A stretch of DNA of 64,000 bases from an uncultured Acidovorax sp. (GCA_913774955.1 CAJYKV010000027.1:124001-188000), one strand, 5' to 3'. Counted from the stretch's first letter, positions 1 to 10,919 are shown. Notes: generated by a model not told the origin, from the sequence alone. A program made the numbers and translations.

Positions 1-2675
1 CGGTAGCGGCTGTAGAGCACGACGAACATCAGCACCAGCGACACGGCCGAAAGCCCGCCGACGAGCCGCGAGGCCTCCTCCTGCGCCTGGAACTGTCCGC
101 CCAGCGTGATGAACATGCCTTCCGGCAGGCGCGTGCCGGCCACCTCGCGGCGGATGTCGGCCACCACGTCGGACAGCGCCCGGCCCTGCGCGTTGGCCGA
201 CAGCACGATGCGGCGCCGGCCATCGTCGCGGCTGATCTGGTTGGGACCGTCGCTCTCTTCGATCTGCGCCAGCAGCGACAGCGGCACCCGGCCGGTGGGC
301 GTCTCGATCAACACCCGGCCCAGGCCCTCCAGCGAGCGCGCGGTCTCCGGCAGGCGCACCACCAGCGCGAAACGCCGGTTGCCTTCGACGATCTGGGTAA
401 CGCGCTCACCCTCCACGAGGTTCTGCAGCGCGGCCAGCACCTGTGGTGCCGGCACGCCGTAGCGGGCCGCCGCGGCCGCATCCACCCGCACCTTGATCTG
501 CGGGGCGAGCACCTGCTTTTCGATTTCCAGATCGGCGAGGCCGGGAATGGCCGCCAGCCGCGACCGCAGCGCATCGGCCTGGGCGCGCAGCGTGTCCAGG
601 TCTTCGCCGAAGATCTTGATCGCGATCTGCGAGCGCACGCCGGAGAGCATGTGGTCGATGCGATGGGAGATCGGCTGGCCGATGCCGACCGCCGCGGGCA
701 GCGGCGCCAGCCGGGCACGGATGTCGCCCGTGATCGCCTCCATCGGGCGCGTGAGTTCCGCCGCAGGCCGCAGGCCCACGTCCAGCTCGCTCACGTGCAC
801 GCCTTCGGCATGTTCGTCCAGCTCCGCACGCCCGCTGCGCCGGCCGACGTGCGTGACCTCCGGCACCTGCCGCACCAGCACTTCGGCCTGGCGCGCGATG
901 GCGGAAGATTCGGCCAGCGTCACGCCGGGGTTCAGGCGCAGGCCGACCAGCAGCGTGCCTTCGTTGAAGGGCGGCAGGAAGGTGCGCGGAAAGAACGGCA
1001 CCGCCACGGCCGCGGCGAGCACCGCCGCGCCGGCGAGCGCCATGGCCGCGCGCGGCCGGTCGAGCACCGCGCCCAGGGTGGTGCGGTAGCGGGCCTTGAG
1101 CCAGGCCAGCAGCCGCGTGTCGCCATGGTCCAGCGTCTTCATGCGCGGCAGCAGGTAGCAGGCCAGCACCGGCGTCACGGTCACCGACACCAGCAGCGAC
1201 GCCAGCGTGGAAACGATGAAGGCCACGCCCAGCGGCACGAACAGCCGCCCCTCCATGCCCGGCAGCGCGAAGAGCGGCAGGAACACCAGCACGATGATCA
1301 CCGTGGCGTAGAGGATGGCCGAGCGCACCTCCAGCGACGCCCGGGCCACCACCTCCAGCGGGTGCAACCGGTGCTGCGGGTGCCGCGCACGGTCGTCCTT
1401 CAGGCGGCGCATGATGTTCTCGACGTCCACCACCGCGTCGTCCACCAGCCCGCCGATGGCGATGGCCAGTCCGCCCAGCGTCATCGTGTTGATCGACATG
1501 CCGAACCCCTTGAACACCAGGGCCGTGATGCAGATCGACACCGGTATCGCCGTGAGCGCGATCAGCGTCGGCCGCAGGGTGCCGAGGAAGAAGAACAGGA
1601 TCACCGCGACGAATACCGATGCGCCGATCAGCTTGCCCTGCAGGGTGTCGATCGAGGCCTCGATGAAGCTCGCCTGCCGGAAGGTGACGCGCGGCGCGTT
1701 CAGCCCTGCGGGCAGCGAGGCCTGCATGCCTTCCAGAGCGCCTTCGATGGCGCGCGTGAGCTGGATGGTGTCCGCCGTGGGCTGTTTCTGCACGCCCAGG
1801 ATGACCGCGGGCGCCCCTTCGAAGCCCGCATCCCCGCGCCGGATGGCCGGGGCGAAACTCACGGATGCGACCTGGCGCAGCAGAATGGCCTGCCCGCCGC
1901 GCGCCGTGAGGGCGAGGTTCTGCAGGTCTTCCAGCCGCGAGGTCCGGCCCAGATGCCGGATCAAATACTCCCGTCCGTTGAGCTCCAGGAAGCCGCCGGA
2001 GGTATTGGCCGAGAATCCCTTGAGCGCAGCGTCCAGATCCGCCAGCGTGATGCCCAGCTCGGCCATCCGGGCCGTGTCCGGCTGCACCTGGAACTGCCGC
2101 ACCTCCCCGCCGATCGGGATCACCTGGGCCACGCCCGCGATCGCCATGAGCCGCGGGCGCAGCACCCAGTCGGCATATTCGCGCACCTCCATGGCCGACA
2201 GCGCGGGTGCGCCGGGCGGCGCGTCCGGGCGGGCGCCGATGGGAATCGCGATCTGCAGGATCTCGCCCATGACGGAGCTGACCGGCCCCATGCGCGGCGT
2301 GATGCCCGGCGGAAGGCCCTCCTCCATCGCGCCGAGGCGCTCGGACACCATCTGCCGGGCGCGGAAGATCTCCGTGCTCCAGCCGAACGTGACGTAGATG
2401 AACGACAGCCCGGCGCTGGAGACGGAGCGCACACTCTCCACCCCCGGCAGGCCGTTCATGGTCGTCTCCAGCGGGAAGGTGATGAGCTGTTCGACCTCTT
2501 CCGCGGCCATGCCGCCTGCCTCCGTCATCAGGGTAACGGTGGGCTTGTTGAGATCGGGGAACACGTCGACCGGCGTGCGCGACAGCGTGTAGGTGCCGTA
2601 GGCCATGGCCACCAGCGCCGCGATGAGCACCAGCAGGCGGTTGGCCAGGCTGTTTTCCAGAAGCCACTTGAACAT
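1..2675 (-). CDS. czcA: Heavy-metal efflux RND transporter, CzcA/CusA family (3' end beyond left edge)
   Basis: Reverse frame from ATG at 2675 reads MFKWLLENSLANRLLVLIAALVAMAYGTYTLSRTPVDVFPDLNKPTVTLMTEAGGMAAEEVEQLITFPLE..., typical HME-RND. It is absent from the ORF track because it has no stop inside the window. Confidence 0.93.
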   Translation of the reverse strand, partial: MFKWLLENSLANRLLVLIAALVAMAYGTYTLSRTPVDVFPDLNKPTVTLMTEAGGMAAEEVEQLITFPLETTMNGLPGVESVRSVSSAGLSFIYVTFGWSTEIFRARQMVSERLGAMEEGLPPGITPRMGPVSSVMGEILQIAIPIGARPDAPPGAPALSAMEVREYADWVLRPRLMAIAGVAQVIPIGGEVRQFQVQPDTARMAELGITLADLDAALKGFSANTSGGFLELNGREYLIRHLGRTSRLEDLQNLALTARGGQAILLRQVASVSFAPAIRRGDAGFEGAPAVILGVQKQPTADTIQLTRAIEGALEGMQASLPAGLNAPRVTFRQASFIEASIDTLQGKLIGASVFVAVILFFFLGTLRPTLIALTAIPVSICITALVFKGFGMSINTMTLGGLAIAIGGLVDDAVVDVENIMRRLKDDRARHPQHRLHPLEVVARASLEVRSAILYATVIIVLVFLPLFALPGMEGRLFVPLGVAFIVSTLASLLVSVTVTPVLACYLLPRMKTLDHGDTRLLAWLKARYRTTLGAVLDRPRAAMALAGAAVLAAAVAVPFFPRTFLPPFNEGTLLVGLRLNPGVTLAESSAIARQAEVLVRQVPEVTHVGRRSGRAELDEHAEGVHVSELDVGLRPAAELTRPMEAITGDIRARLAPLPAAVGIGQPISHRIDHMLSGVRSQIAIKIFGEDLDTLRAQADALRSRLAAIPGLADLEIEKQVLAPQIKVRVDAAAAARYGVPAPQVLAALQNLVEGERVTQIVEGNRRFALVVRLPETARSLEGLGRVLIETPTGRVPLSLLAQIEESDGPNQISRDDGRRRIVLSANAQGRALSDVVADIRREVAGTRLPEGMFITLGGQFQAQEEASRLVGGLSAVSLVLMFVVLYSRY

Positions 2676-2694
2676 GGGGTGTGTCTCCTCGCGT

Positions 2695-3861
2695 TCAGCG
2701 GATCTGGTTGACCAGCGCCGCGGCCCGGGTAACGACGCGGTCGCCCTCGGCCAGGCCCGACGTCACCGCCACGGTGGCGCCATCCAGCGGCTCCAGCGTG
2801 ACCACGCGCGGAGCGAACGACTCGGGTGCGGTCTTGATCCACACCACGGCCTGGTTGGCCGGATTGCGGACCACGGCATCGGCCGGCACGCGCAGCCCCT
2901 GCACGGCCGTGCGGCCGTGAACGAAAACGGCGACCGGCTGGCCCACCGCCAGACCGGCGACCGCATCGCCCGTAGCTGCGAAGAGCATGGGCAGCGCCTG
3001 CTCGCGCAGGCTGCGCGCGGCGCCCAGAAAGGCCAGCGGTACCTGCGCGCCGCCCACTGCGATAGAGGCCCCCGCCACGTCGCGCGCGACGGCAGGGTCG
3101 TAGGCCAGGGCTTCGATGCGCAGGCGCTTCGGATCGACCACCTCGAACACCAGTTCACGGGCATCCACCACCTGGCCCGCCACGGCGTTGCTCGACGCGA
3201 TCACCCCATCCACCGGGGACACGAGGACCTCGCGCCCCGAGAGTCCGCCGCCGAGCGCGGCGATGCGCGCCGACAGCCCCGCGGATTCGCTCTCCAGCGC
3301 CTCGATCTCCTTGCGCGGCACGGTTTCGCTCAGGGCGCGCAGCCGCTCCAGCCGCTTGTCCGCCAGGCCCTTCGCGGCACGCAGCTCCGCCACCTGCGCC
3401 ATCTGGCCGGAGCGCTCGATGGCACCAGTGGCCGGCTGGACGTGCGCGAGCACCTCGCCGCGGCGCACCGCCTGCCCGACGTGGGGAAAGCCCTTCGGCC
3501 CAGGCTCCAGCCTGCCCGCCGTGAGGGCCTGGACCTTGCCGCCCGCATTCGGGTCCATCACCACCCGGCCTGCCAGCTCCCGGCTGCGCGCCAGCGACTC
3601 CTGAGCCACGGGCAGCGTGCGCAACTGCCATTGCCGCTGCGCGGGTTTGGGCAGGAACACGCTGCCGTCGGGCAGGCGGCGCGGTCCGTCCGCCGCCGTG
3701 GCGGCAGGGGCATCGCCATGGTCATGGCCGGAATCCGCCGCGGCCGGCAGTGCGGTGCCCAAGGCCACCGCCATGGCCAGAAGGCTGGCGCGGACGCGGT
3801 GCGGCAGCCCTGCGGATGCGGTGGGCGGACCAGGTCGCTCGAATCGTCGCGGCGCGTTCAT
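2695..3861 (-). CDS. czcB: Efflux RND transporter periplasmic adaptor subunit (CzcB-like)
   Basis: MNAPRRFERPG...; His-rich N-terminus and barrel-sandwich adaptor pattern (GRVVMDPNAGGKVQALTAGRLEPGPKGFPHVGQAVRRGEVLAHV). Start overlaps the upstream stop (ATGA). Confidence 0.85.
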   Translation of the reverse strand: MNAPRRFERPGPPTASAGLPHRVRASLLAMAVALGTALPAAADSGHDHGDAPAATAADGPRRLPDGSVFLPKPAQRQWQLRTLPVAQESLARSRELAGRVVMDPNAGGKVQALTAGRLEPGPKGFPHVGQAVRRGEVLAHVQPATGAIERSGQMAQVAELRAAKGLADKRLERLRALSETVPRKEIEALESESAGLSARIAALGGGLSGREVLVSPVDGVIASSNAVAGQVVDARELVFEVVDPKRLRIEALAYDPAVARDVAGASIAVGGAQVPLAFLGAARSLREQALPMLFAATGDAVAGLAVGQPVAVFVHGRTAVQGLRVPADAVVRNPANQAVVWIKTAPESFAPRVVTLEPLDGATVAVTSGLAEGDRVVTRAAALVNQIR

Positions 3862-4430
3862 GCGGCACCTCCGTTCGCTGCCGCGCGGCGGGCCGGGTTC
3901 TTTCGATGGCGTCGGAGCCACACCCCGGCAAGGGCCAGCACCACCAGTGCCACGCCGGCTGCCCAGGCCATGGAAGGAGGCCAGCGGCCGGACTCCTGCG
4001 CAGCGGCCGCCTCTGCGTGCTCGTGTACGTCGAGGGTGGCCGTGAGCCGGTGGGTCGCGCGCCCAGCGGATACCGTCGCGGCGATGGCCAGCTCGCCTTC
4101 CGGCGGCTCGGCCAGTTCGGCTTCGAAGAACCCTTCGCCTTCGGCATGCAGCGCCACCGGCTTGCCGCCGATGTCGAGCGCCAGCGTCGCGTCCTGCACC
4201 GGCCGGTTGTCGCCGGCATGGTCCACGTAAAGGGCCAATTGCCGGCCGTGGACGATGCCCACGAGTTCGAAGGCATCGGACCGGGCAGCAAAGCGTGGCG
4301 AGGCCTCGGAACCCACGGCGGCTGCGGGCGCCGCGTCATCGTGGCCTTCATGCGCGAGCGCGCCGCCAGCCGGTACCGCCATCGCGGCAGCCAGACACCA
4401 GGCCCGGTGGAATGAGAAAAATGGTTGCAT
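3858..4430 (-). CDS. Small exported/membrane-anchored protein of metal efflux operon
   Basis: Signal peptide (HRAWCLAAAMAVPAGGALAHEGHDD), C-terminal TM helix then RRHRK. Lies between czcC and czcB and overlaps czcB by ATGA. Confidence 0.75.
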   Translation of the reverse strand: MQPFFSFHRAWCLAAAMAVPAGGALAHEGHDDAAPAAAVGSEASPRFAARSDAFELVGIVHGRQLALYVDHAGDNRPVQDATLALDIGGKPVALHAEGEGFFEAELAEPPEGELAIAATVSAGRATHRLTATLDVHEHAEAAAAQESGRWPPSMAWAAGVALVVLALAGVWLRRHRKNPARRAAANGGAA

Positions 4431-4475
4431 GGGGTGTTCTTGAAAATCGGAAACAGGGATGCAGCGTGGCTGCGT

Positions 4476-5894
4476 TCAATGCGATGGGGCGGCAGGCACG
4501 GCAGCGGCGTCCGCCTGCGCGCCGGGCGGCAGCAGGCCCAGCGCCTGGCGCAGGCCGGACACCGCCGCGTCGCGGTCCAGCCGCGCGCGCACGGCCTCCC
4601 GCGCGGCATCGGCGGCTTCCTGCTCGATGCGCAGGCGGGTGGGCAGATCGGTTCCGCCCAGTGCGAATGACTTCTGCACGAACCCGCGCGTGGCGGCCGC
4701 AAGCGCCTCGCGCTTTCGGGCAGCCTCCCACTGGGCCTGCGCCGCGGCATGGCGGGCGCGGGCGGCGGCGGCCTGCGCGCGCACACGGGCCTGCTCGCGC
4801 TCCCACTGGGCCTCGGCTTCCGCCGCATCGGCCAGCGCGGAAGCCACGCGGGCCTCGTGCCGGCTGCCACCGCCGAAGGGAATGCGCAGCGCCACGGTCA
4901 CGCTCTGCTGGTAGGCCTCGCCTCGCCCGCTACGGTCGCGGGTGGTGAGCAGAGCCAGCTCCGGGTTGGCGCGGACCTGCACGGAGGCGAGTTCCGCCGT
5001 CCGCCGCGCCACCTCCGCCTTCTGCCGCAGCGCGATCAGTTCGGGATGCGCGTCCATGGCGGCGGCGGCCTCGGGCGCGGTCGGCACGGGTTCCGGCGCG
5101 CACCCGCACGGCAGGGCTTCCGGTGATGCCGCCCATGGCAAACCCTCGGTGGCCACGAGCGCGCCGAGAGCGAGCCGGGCGCCCTCCAGCGCCCCTTCCG
5201 CCTCGGCCACGCTGGCCTGCGCGGAGGCCGTTGCACCATCGGCCTGGTGGCGGTCCACCAGTGCCAGGTCACCCGCCTGCACCCGGCGCGCCACGTCGGC
5301 CGCCAGCGCTTCCGCACTTTTGAGGCGCTCCAGCGCCTGCCCCAGCACGGCCTGAGCGCGCAGCCATTGCCACCAGGCCTCGCGCACCTGGCCGGCGGTG
5401 CGCAAGCGTGCGGCCGCGACGCGCCCCTGATCCGCCCCCTCTTCCGCCTCGGCCAGCCGTGCGGTGCGTGCGCGCTCGTCCGGCAGCCACAGGGGCAGTG
5501 CCACGCCGGCCTCGTATTCGCGCGCGCCGTCCCGGCCGTTGAAGCGGTCGGACTTGGCCGACAGCGATACCGCAGGCGGCTCCGCCGTCCAGTGGCTTGC
5601 GGCCTCCCGCCGCGCCCTGCCGGCACGCACACGCTCATGCGCGGCGAGCGCTTCGGGCTGCAGCGCCCAGGCGGCTTCGACGAGGCGGGCCAGTTCCACA
5701 CCCTGCCCCGGCGGCCGCAGCCCGGCTCCGGGTACCGGCACCTGCACCTGCACCGCGGGCGCATCCGGTGCCACGGTGGCCGCTGCATCGCGTCCGGAAA
5801 CGGTCTGCGCCGGCGCCCAGCCGGCGGCAAGACCCGCCAGGGCGCCCAACACGCCCCAGCGAAACATCGTTCTCTGCATTCGATTTCTCTCCAT
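4476..5894 (-). CDS. czcC: TolC-family outer membrane efflux protein (CzcC-like)
   Basis: Coiled-coil Ala/Arg/Glu-rich OEP pattern, signal peptide; same operon as czcB/czcA. Confidence 0.85.
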   Translation of the reverse strand: MERNRMQRTMFRWGVLGALAGLAAGWAPAQTVSGRDAAATVAPDAPAVQVQVPVPGAGLRPPGQGVELARLVEAAWALQPEALAAHERVRAGRARREAASHWTAEPPAVSLSAKSDRFNGRDGAREYEAGVALPLWLPDERARTARLAEAEEGADQGRVAAARLRTAGQVREAWWQWLRAQAVLGQALERLKSAEALAADVARRVQAGDLALVDRHQADGATASAQASVAEAEGALEGARLALGALVATEGLPWAASPEALPCGCAPEPVPTAPEAAAAMDAHPELIALRQKAEVARRTAELASVQVRANPELALLTTRDRSGRGEAYQQSVTVALRIPFGGGSRHEARVASALADAAEAEAQWEREQARVRAQAAAARARHAAAQAQWEAARKREALAAATRGFVQKSFALGGTDLPTRLRIEQEAADAAREAVRARLDRDAAVSGLRQALGLLPPGAQADAAAVPAAPSH

Positions 5895-6075
5895 CCATGT
5901 CGTGATCGGAAGCGATGGATCGGAGAGGCGCGGCGGCCTTCAGCCCGCGCCTGCAGGGCATGCCCATGCGCGGCTCCGCGGGGAGCGCACAACGGACACG
6001 CCCGGGCATGGGCGCAGAACGCGCGCCGTGCCGGCAGTCAGGGTCGGGAGGAGGAAACCGCAGGGGCCTCGCCGA

Positions 6076-6426
6076 TCAGGCGAGGCGCGGCCAATTCGGC
6101 CGGTCGGGCAAGGAAGGCGGTGGCGCGAGCAGCGTGCCCGGCGCCTGGAGAGGATGGGCGGCCAGCACGGGAAACGCCGCCGGCACAGCGCGCCCGATCA
6201 GCGCGATGGCGCAGCCGGCGTGGCATGCGCCGCAGTCCTGGTCGATGCCTGCCAGCGAAGATGCGGAAGCGCCGTCGTCGCCCGGCGCCTCAGCGTGCTG
6301 GTGCGCGTGGTGGCCGAAGTGCTGCATCGCAGCGGCTGGCTCATGCGCGCAATAGCCGGCCGCTTCCGCCCAGGTCCACTGGATCGGCAGCAGGGTCAGC
6401 AGAAGGAGGAGCAACCAGCGGCGCAT
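6076..6426 (-). CDS. Small His/Cys-rich exported protein, CzcI-like
   Basis: MRRWLLLLLLTLLPIQWTWAEAAGYCAHEPAAAMQHFGHHAHQHAEA...CGACHAGC; first gene of the efflux operon. Confidence 0.7.
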   Translation of the reverse strand: MRRWLLLLLLTLLPIQWTWAEAAGYCAHEPAAAMQHFGHHAHQHAEAPGDDGASASSLAGIDQDCGACHAGCAIALIGRAVPAAFPVLAAHPLQAPGTLLAPPPSLPDRPNWPRLA

Positions 6427-6504
6427 GGCCGGAAATTGTAGCGACGCAGGTGCAAACCCCGCGGCGCCGCAAGGCCATGCGTCCGCGGGCTCCCGGGGCC
6501 CCGC

Positions 6505-7059
6505 TCAGGCCTGTGCGTGGCGGCGCACCCAGGCGGCGTACTTGTCCATCCAGGTCTGCACGAACTGGCGGCTGGATTCGCCGATGTTGCCGTCGTCGTC
6601 GAACAGGCCGTCCTTGGCCTGGATGAACGCCTCGGGCTGGCCCAGGGTCGGCACGTCCAGGTAGGCCAGGATGTTGCGCAGGTGCTGCTGCGCGAGCGCG
6701 GTGCCGATGGCGCCGATCGACACGCCGATCACGCCGCCGGGCTTGCCGCCCCACACGCTTTGCCCGTAGGGGCGCGAGGCATGGTCGATCGCGTTCTTGA
6801 GCACGCCCGGGACGGAGCGGTTGTATTCCGGCGTGACGAACAGCAGGCCCTGCGCCTTGGAGATGTCCGACTTGAGGCGGCGCACGGGCTCGCTCTGGTG
6901 GTCGTCCTCGTCCTGGTTGTAGAGCGGCAGATCGTCGATGCGCACCTGCACCAGCGTGAAATCGGGCGGTGCCAGTCGGGCCAGGGCATCGGCCAGGCGG
7001 CGGTTGAACGAATCCTTGCGCAGGCTGCCCACGAAGACGGCGATGGTGTATTGGCTCAC
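6505..7059 (-). CDS. NADPH-dependent FMN reductase
   Basis: GTG start after AAGGAG. SQYTIAVFVGSLRKDSFNRRLADAL...TPEYNRSVPGVLKNAIDHASRP is the typical flavodoxin-like reductase pattern. Confidence 0.88.
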   Translation of the reverse strand: MSQYTIAVFVGSLRKDSFNRRLADALARLAPPDFTLVQVRIDDLPLYNQDEDDHQSEPVRRLKSDISKAQGLLFVTPEYNRSVPGVLKNAIDHASRPYGQSVWGGKPGGVIGVSIGAIGTALAQQHLRNILAYLDVPTLGQPEAFIQAKDGLFDDDGNIGESSRQFVQTWMDKYAAWVRRHAQA

Positions 7060-7185
7060 GGAAACTCCTTTGGCGGGAATGGCAGGAAGGCATGCAGGCG
7101 GCGCCGCCGCGCTGCACGACAGGAAGCCCATGATCCCTGCGCACCGCGGAGCCGGCTGTCAGGCAAGCGCGCATTCGGAGCAAAC

Positions 7186-8124
7186 TCAACCGCCCGCGGC
7201 CCGCGGGGATTCGTGCCCGGCGGCGCTCTCGCGTGCCGTGGCCTGCGTGATGTGCGCGCCCGCCGGCACGTCCGTGGTGACCCACACGTTGCCGCCGATC
7301 ACCGCGCCGCGCCCCAGCGTCACGCGGCCCAGGATGGTCGCGCCCGCATAGATCACCACGCCGTCCTCCACGATCGGGTGGCGCGCCAGGCCCTTCTTCG
7401 GCCGGCCGTCCGCATCGGAAGGGAACCGCTTGGCCCCGAGCGTCACGGCCTGGTAGAGCCGCACCTGCTCGCCGATCACGGCGGTTTCCCCGATCACCAC
7501 CCCGGTGCCGTGGTCGATGAAAAATCCCGCCCCGATGCGCGCGCCCGGATGGATGTCGATGCCGGTCTGCCCGTGCGCCAGCTCGGACACCATGCGCGCC
7601 AGCAGCGGCAGCTCCAGCCCGTAGAGCACGTGGGCGAGGCGGTGGTGGATCATCGCGAGCACCCCGGGATAGCACAGCAGCACCTCGTCCACGCTGCGCG
7701 CGGCGGGGTCGCCGTGGAAGGCTGCGAGCACGTCCGAGTCCAGCATCCGGCGGATGCCGGGCAACGCGTCGGCGAAGGTGCGTGCCGCCTCCAGGGCCGT
7801 GGCGCCGGACTGCTCCGGCGTGGGGATGGTGCCGGTGCGCCGCGCCACGTGGCGCAGTTCGAGCCCTATCTGCTGGTGCAGCGCCTGCAGCGCGGCATCG
7901 AGCTCATGGGCGACGAAAATGTCCTCGCTCTCGGGACGCAGGTCGTGCGGCCCGAGCCGCAACGGGAAGAGCGCGCCTTTGAGCTGCTCCACGATGCGCG
8001 CGACCGCGTCGCGCGAGGGAAATTCGCGGCCGGCGGGCTCCTGCTCGCGGTTCTGCGCCCTGCGCCACTCGCTGCGAGCGGCGTGGAGCTGGCGGCCGAG
8101 GCCGGCGATGTCGAAAGTGGCCAT
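7186..8124 (-). CDS. Serine O-acetyltransferase (EpsC type)
   Basis: MATFDIAGLGRQLH...; left-handed beta-helix hexapeptides GIDIHPGARIGAGFFIDHGTGVVIGETAVIGEQVRLYQAVTLGAK. Confidence 0.9.
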   Translation of the reverse strand: MATFDIAGLGRQLHAARSEWRRAQNREQEPAGREFPSRDAVARIVEQLKGALFPLRLGPHDLRPESEDIFVAHELDAALQALHQQIGLELRHVARRTGTIPTPEQSGATALEAARTFADALPGIRRMLDSDVLAAFHGDPAARSVDEVLLCYPGVLAMIHHRLAHVLYGLELPLLARMVSELAHGQTGIDIHPGARIGAGFFIDHGTGVVIGETAVIGEQVRLYQAVTLGAKRFPSDADGRPKKGLARHPIVEDGVVIYAGATILGRVTLGRGAVIGGNVWVTTDVPAGAHITQATARESAAGHESPRAAGG

Positions 8125-8295
8125 GGGGGTTCTCCGGGTCGCTCCGGGCGGCCGGCCGGTTCGGCCGGGCGGCGGATGCGTGGGCCATCGTAGCCGCACG
8201 CGGGCAGGCGTGCTGGGCATGGGGCATCGGGATCCGCGAAGCCCTGCCGAAGCCCGTGGCAAAGGGGCTGGACACGCCCGGCCCCCAGGTGGCGC

Positions 8296-9093
8296 TTACC
8301 AGCCGGCCAGCACCGCGCCCTTGAACTGCGTCTCGATGAACTGGCGCGTCTCGTCCGAGTGGTAGGCCTTCACGAGCTTGGCCACCCAGGGCTTGTCCTT
8401 GTCCGCCTCGCGCACCGCGATGATGTTCACGTAGGGGCTCTTGGCGCTTTCCTGGGCGATGGCGTCGGTCTTGGGATTGAGGCCCGCCGACAGCGCGAAG
8501 TTGGTGTTGATCGCGGCCGCGTCCAGATCGTCGAGCGAGCGCGCGAGCTGGGCAGCGTCGAGCTCGACGAACTTCAGCTTCTTGGGATTGGATGTCACGT
8601 CGAGCGGCGTCGCCTTCAGGCCGGCACCCTCCTTGAGCTTGATGAGGCCCTTGTCCTGCAGCACCAGCAGCACGCGTCCGCCGTTGGTCGGGTCGTTGGG
8701 AATGCCGAAGCGCGCGCCTTCCTTCAGGTCTTCGAGCTTCTTGACCTTCTTCGAATACAGGCCGATCGGGAAGTTGACCGTGTAGCCGGCGGACACCAGC
8801 TTGTAGCCGCGGTCCTTCACTTGGGCATCCAGGTAGGGCTTGTGCTGGTAGCTGTTGGCGTCCAGGTCGCCCGCGGAGAGCGCCGCATTGGGCTGCACGT
8901 AGTCGCTGAATTCGACGATCTGGATCTTCAGTCCGTCTTTCTCGGCGGTCTTCTTGACCTGTTCCATGATCTGCGCGTGCGGGCCGGCGGTGACGCCGAC
9001 CTTGACCGGCTTGTCCTGGGCGAGAGCGCCCTGCGACAGGATGGCGGCGACCGACAGGGCCAGGGTGGAACGGAGAAGGGAGCGCTTGTTCAC
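8296..9093 (-). CDS. metQ: MetQ/NlpA-family ABC transporter substrate-binding protein
   Basis: MNKRSLLRSTLALSVAAILSQGALAQDKPVKVGVTAGPHAQIMEQVKKTAEKDGLKIQIVEFSDYVQPNAAL... Confidence 0.92.
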   Translation of the reverse strand: MNKRSLLRSTLALSVAAILSQGALAQDKPVKVGVTAGPHAQIMEQVKKTAEKDGLKIQIVEFSDYVQPNAALSAGDLDANSYQHKPYLDAQVKDRGYKLVSAGYTVNFPIGLYSKKVKKLEDLKEGARFGIPNDPTNGGRVLLVLQDKGLIKLKEGAGLKATPLDVTSNPKKLKFVELDAAQLARSLDDLDAAAINTNFALSAGLNPKTDAIAQESAKSPYVNIIAVREADKDKPWVAKLVKAYHSDETRQFIETQFKGAVLAGW

Positions 9094-9185
9094 AGGGTAA
9101 TACCTTTGGGGAGAGAGGCAGCGATGGTATCGGCCATGGCCCCGGGCTTCAAAGAATCAATCGTCATTTTCTAAGCACGGAAAGC

Positions 9186-10790
9186 TTATGAGGCACGCAG
9201 CGCGACCGCGCCGGAGCCGCCGAGCTTGAACACGCTCACGACTTCCGCCAGGTGGGCCGCCTGCTGTTCGAGGCCGCGGGCGGCCGAGGCGCCCTGCTCC
9301 ACCAGCGCGGCGTTCTGGCGGGTGGATTGGTCCAGCTCCGCCACGGCGACGCCCACCGAGGCGATCCCGCCGGTCTGCTGCCCGGTGGAGGCGCTGATCT
9401 CGGCGATGAGCTGCGCGACGCGCTCCACCTCGCCCACGATGTCGGCCATGCTCGATCCGGCCTCGGCCGCGAGGCGCGAGCCCTGGCCGACGCGCGCCAC
9501 GCTGTCGTCGATCAGGGCCTTGATCTCCCGCGCGGCGGTGGCGCTGCGCTGCGCGAGGCTGCGCACTTCGCTGGCGACCACCGCGAAGCCGCGGCCCTGC
9601 TCGCCCGCGCGCGCAGCTTCCACCGCGGCATTCAGTGCCAGGATGTTGGTCTGGAAGGCGATGCCGTCGATCACTCCGATGATGTCCGCGATCCGGTTGG
9701 AGCTTTCGGTGATCGCATTCATGGTCGCCACCACCTGCCCCACCACCTCGCCGCCCTTGCCCGCGGCGGCGCTCGCCGAGCCGGCGAGCTGTGCCGCCTG
9801 CTGCGCGGATTCGGCATTGCCGTTGACGGAGAGCGTCATGCGCTCCATCGATGCGGTCGTGTGTTCCAGATGTTGCGCCTGGACCTCCGTGCGCTGCAGC
9901 AGGCCCGTATTGCCCTCTGCGATCTCCAGCGAACCGCGCGCCATCGATTCGGAGGCGTTGCGCACGCGCGCCACCACCGCCGCCAGGTTCTGCTGCATGC
10001 TGCCCAGCGAAGCGAGCACGCTGCCGGTGCGCGCCGCGGCCGCGCCCGGCACGGGGCCGAGGTCACCGGAAGCGACGCGGTGCGCCACCTCCGCCAGCGC
10101 CTGGGGCTCCGCACCCAGCTGGTCGAGCAGGCTGCGCGACACCGCCCAGGCGACCAGCACACTGACTGCCACCGCCAACACCAGCGCCGAGAGCATCACC
10201 GCGCGGAAGCCGCTCGACTGCTGCATCGCCGTGGCGTTCTCCGCCTGGATGCGCTTTTCCTCGAAGTCGATCAGCCGGTTGATGGCGGCCAGCCACTGCA
10301 CATACTGGGGCTTGGCTTCATTCCAGAGCAGCGCGCGCGCCGCCGCATCGTCCGTGCCGGCCAGCGCCACGATGCGCTGCGTCGTCGCCACGGCCTGGGC
10401 CTCGGCGCGTCGGATGTCGGCATACAGGGTGCCGAGTTCCGGCGCCGCGCCGGGCTGGCCGATGATCTTTTCCAGCGGCGCCGCCGACTGCGCGTAGAAC
10501 GCCGCGAGCGATGCGATCACCTCCACCTCGTGCTGCCGCTGCTGCGGCGTGGTCGAGAGCACCACGTCGCGTACCGCGATGGAGCGGTCGTGCGCGGAGC
10601 CGCGGAAATTGATGGCGTACCGCTGGATCGGTACGTGCTCGGTGGCGTTGGCGCCCAGCGCGTGGTCGATCGCGAAGACCTTGAACAGCGCGATGACCAC
10701 CACGACCACCAGCAGCCCCACCACCAGACCGAAAGCGGTCGCCAGGCGCCTGGCCACCGTCATGCGAGAGAACCCCATTGAGCGCACCAT
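9186..10790 (-). CDS. Methyl-accepting chemotaxis protein
   Basis: N-terminal TM and four-helix-bundle-like sensor; signalling domain [61 protein letters not shown]. Confidence 0.95.
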   Translation of the reverse strand: MVRSMGFSRMTVARRLATAFGLVVGLLVVVVVIALFKVFAIDHALGANATEHVPIQRYAINFRGSAHDRSIAVRDVVLSTTPQQRQHEVEVIASLAAFYAQSAAPLEKIIGQPGAAPELGTLYADIRRAEAQAVATTQRIVALAGTDDAAARALLWNEAKPQYVQWLAAINRLIDFEEKRIQAENATAMQQSSGFRAVMLSALVLAVAVSVLVAWAVSRSLLDQLGAEPQALAEVAHRVASGDLGPVPGAAAARTGSVLASLGSMQQNLAAVVARVRNASESMARGSLEIAEGNTGLLQRTEVQAQHLEHTTASMERMTLSVNGNAESAQQAAQLAGSASAAAGKGGEVVGQVVATMNAITESSNRIADIIGVIDGIAFQTNILALNAAVEAARAGEQGRGFAVVASEVRSLAQRSATAAREIKALIDDSVARVGQGSRLAAEAGSSMADIVGEVERVAQLIAEISASTGQQTGGIASVGVAVAELDQSTRQNAALVEQGASAARGLEQQAAHLAEVVSVFKLGGSGAVALRAS

Positions 10791-10919
10791 TTCGTGTAAA
10801 TAAATGTGACACGATCTTATGTGCGCGGAAGCTCGCCGAGGGTAGGACACTTCCTATCTGCGCCATCCAGGCGGACTATCGCGCACCCGGCGGCACGGGC
10901 CCGGGCCGGGCGGCGCCGG

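Noticed and set aside
651-2711. 686-aa plus-strand ORF and 753-aa minus ORF at 406-2667
   Set aside because: Out-of-frame shadows of czcA, whose true frame is open through the left edge and so missing from the track.
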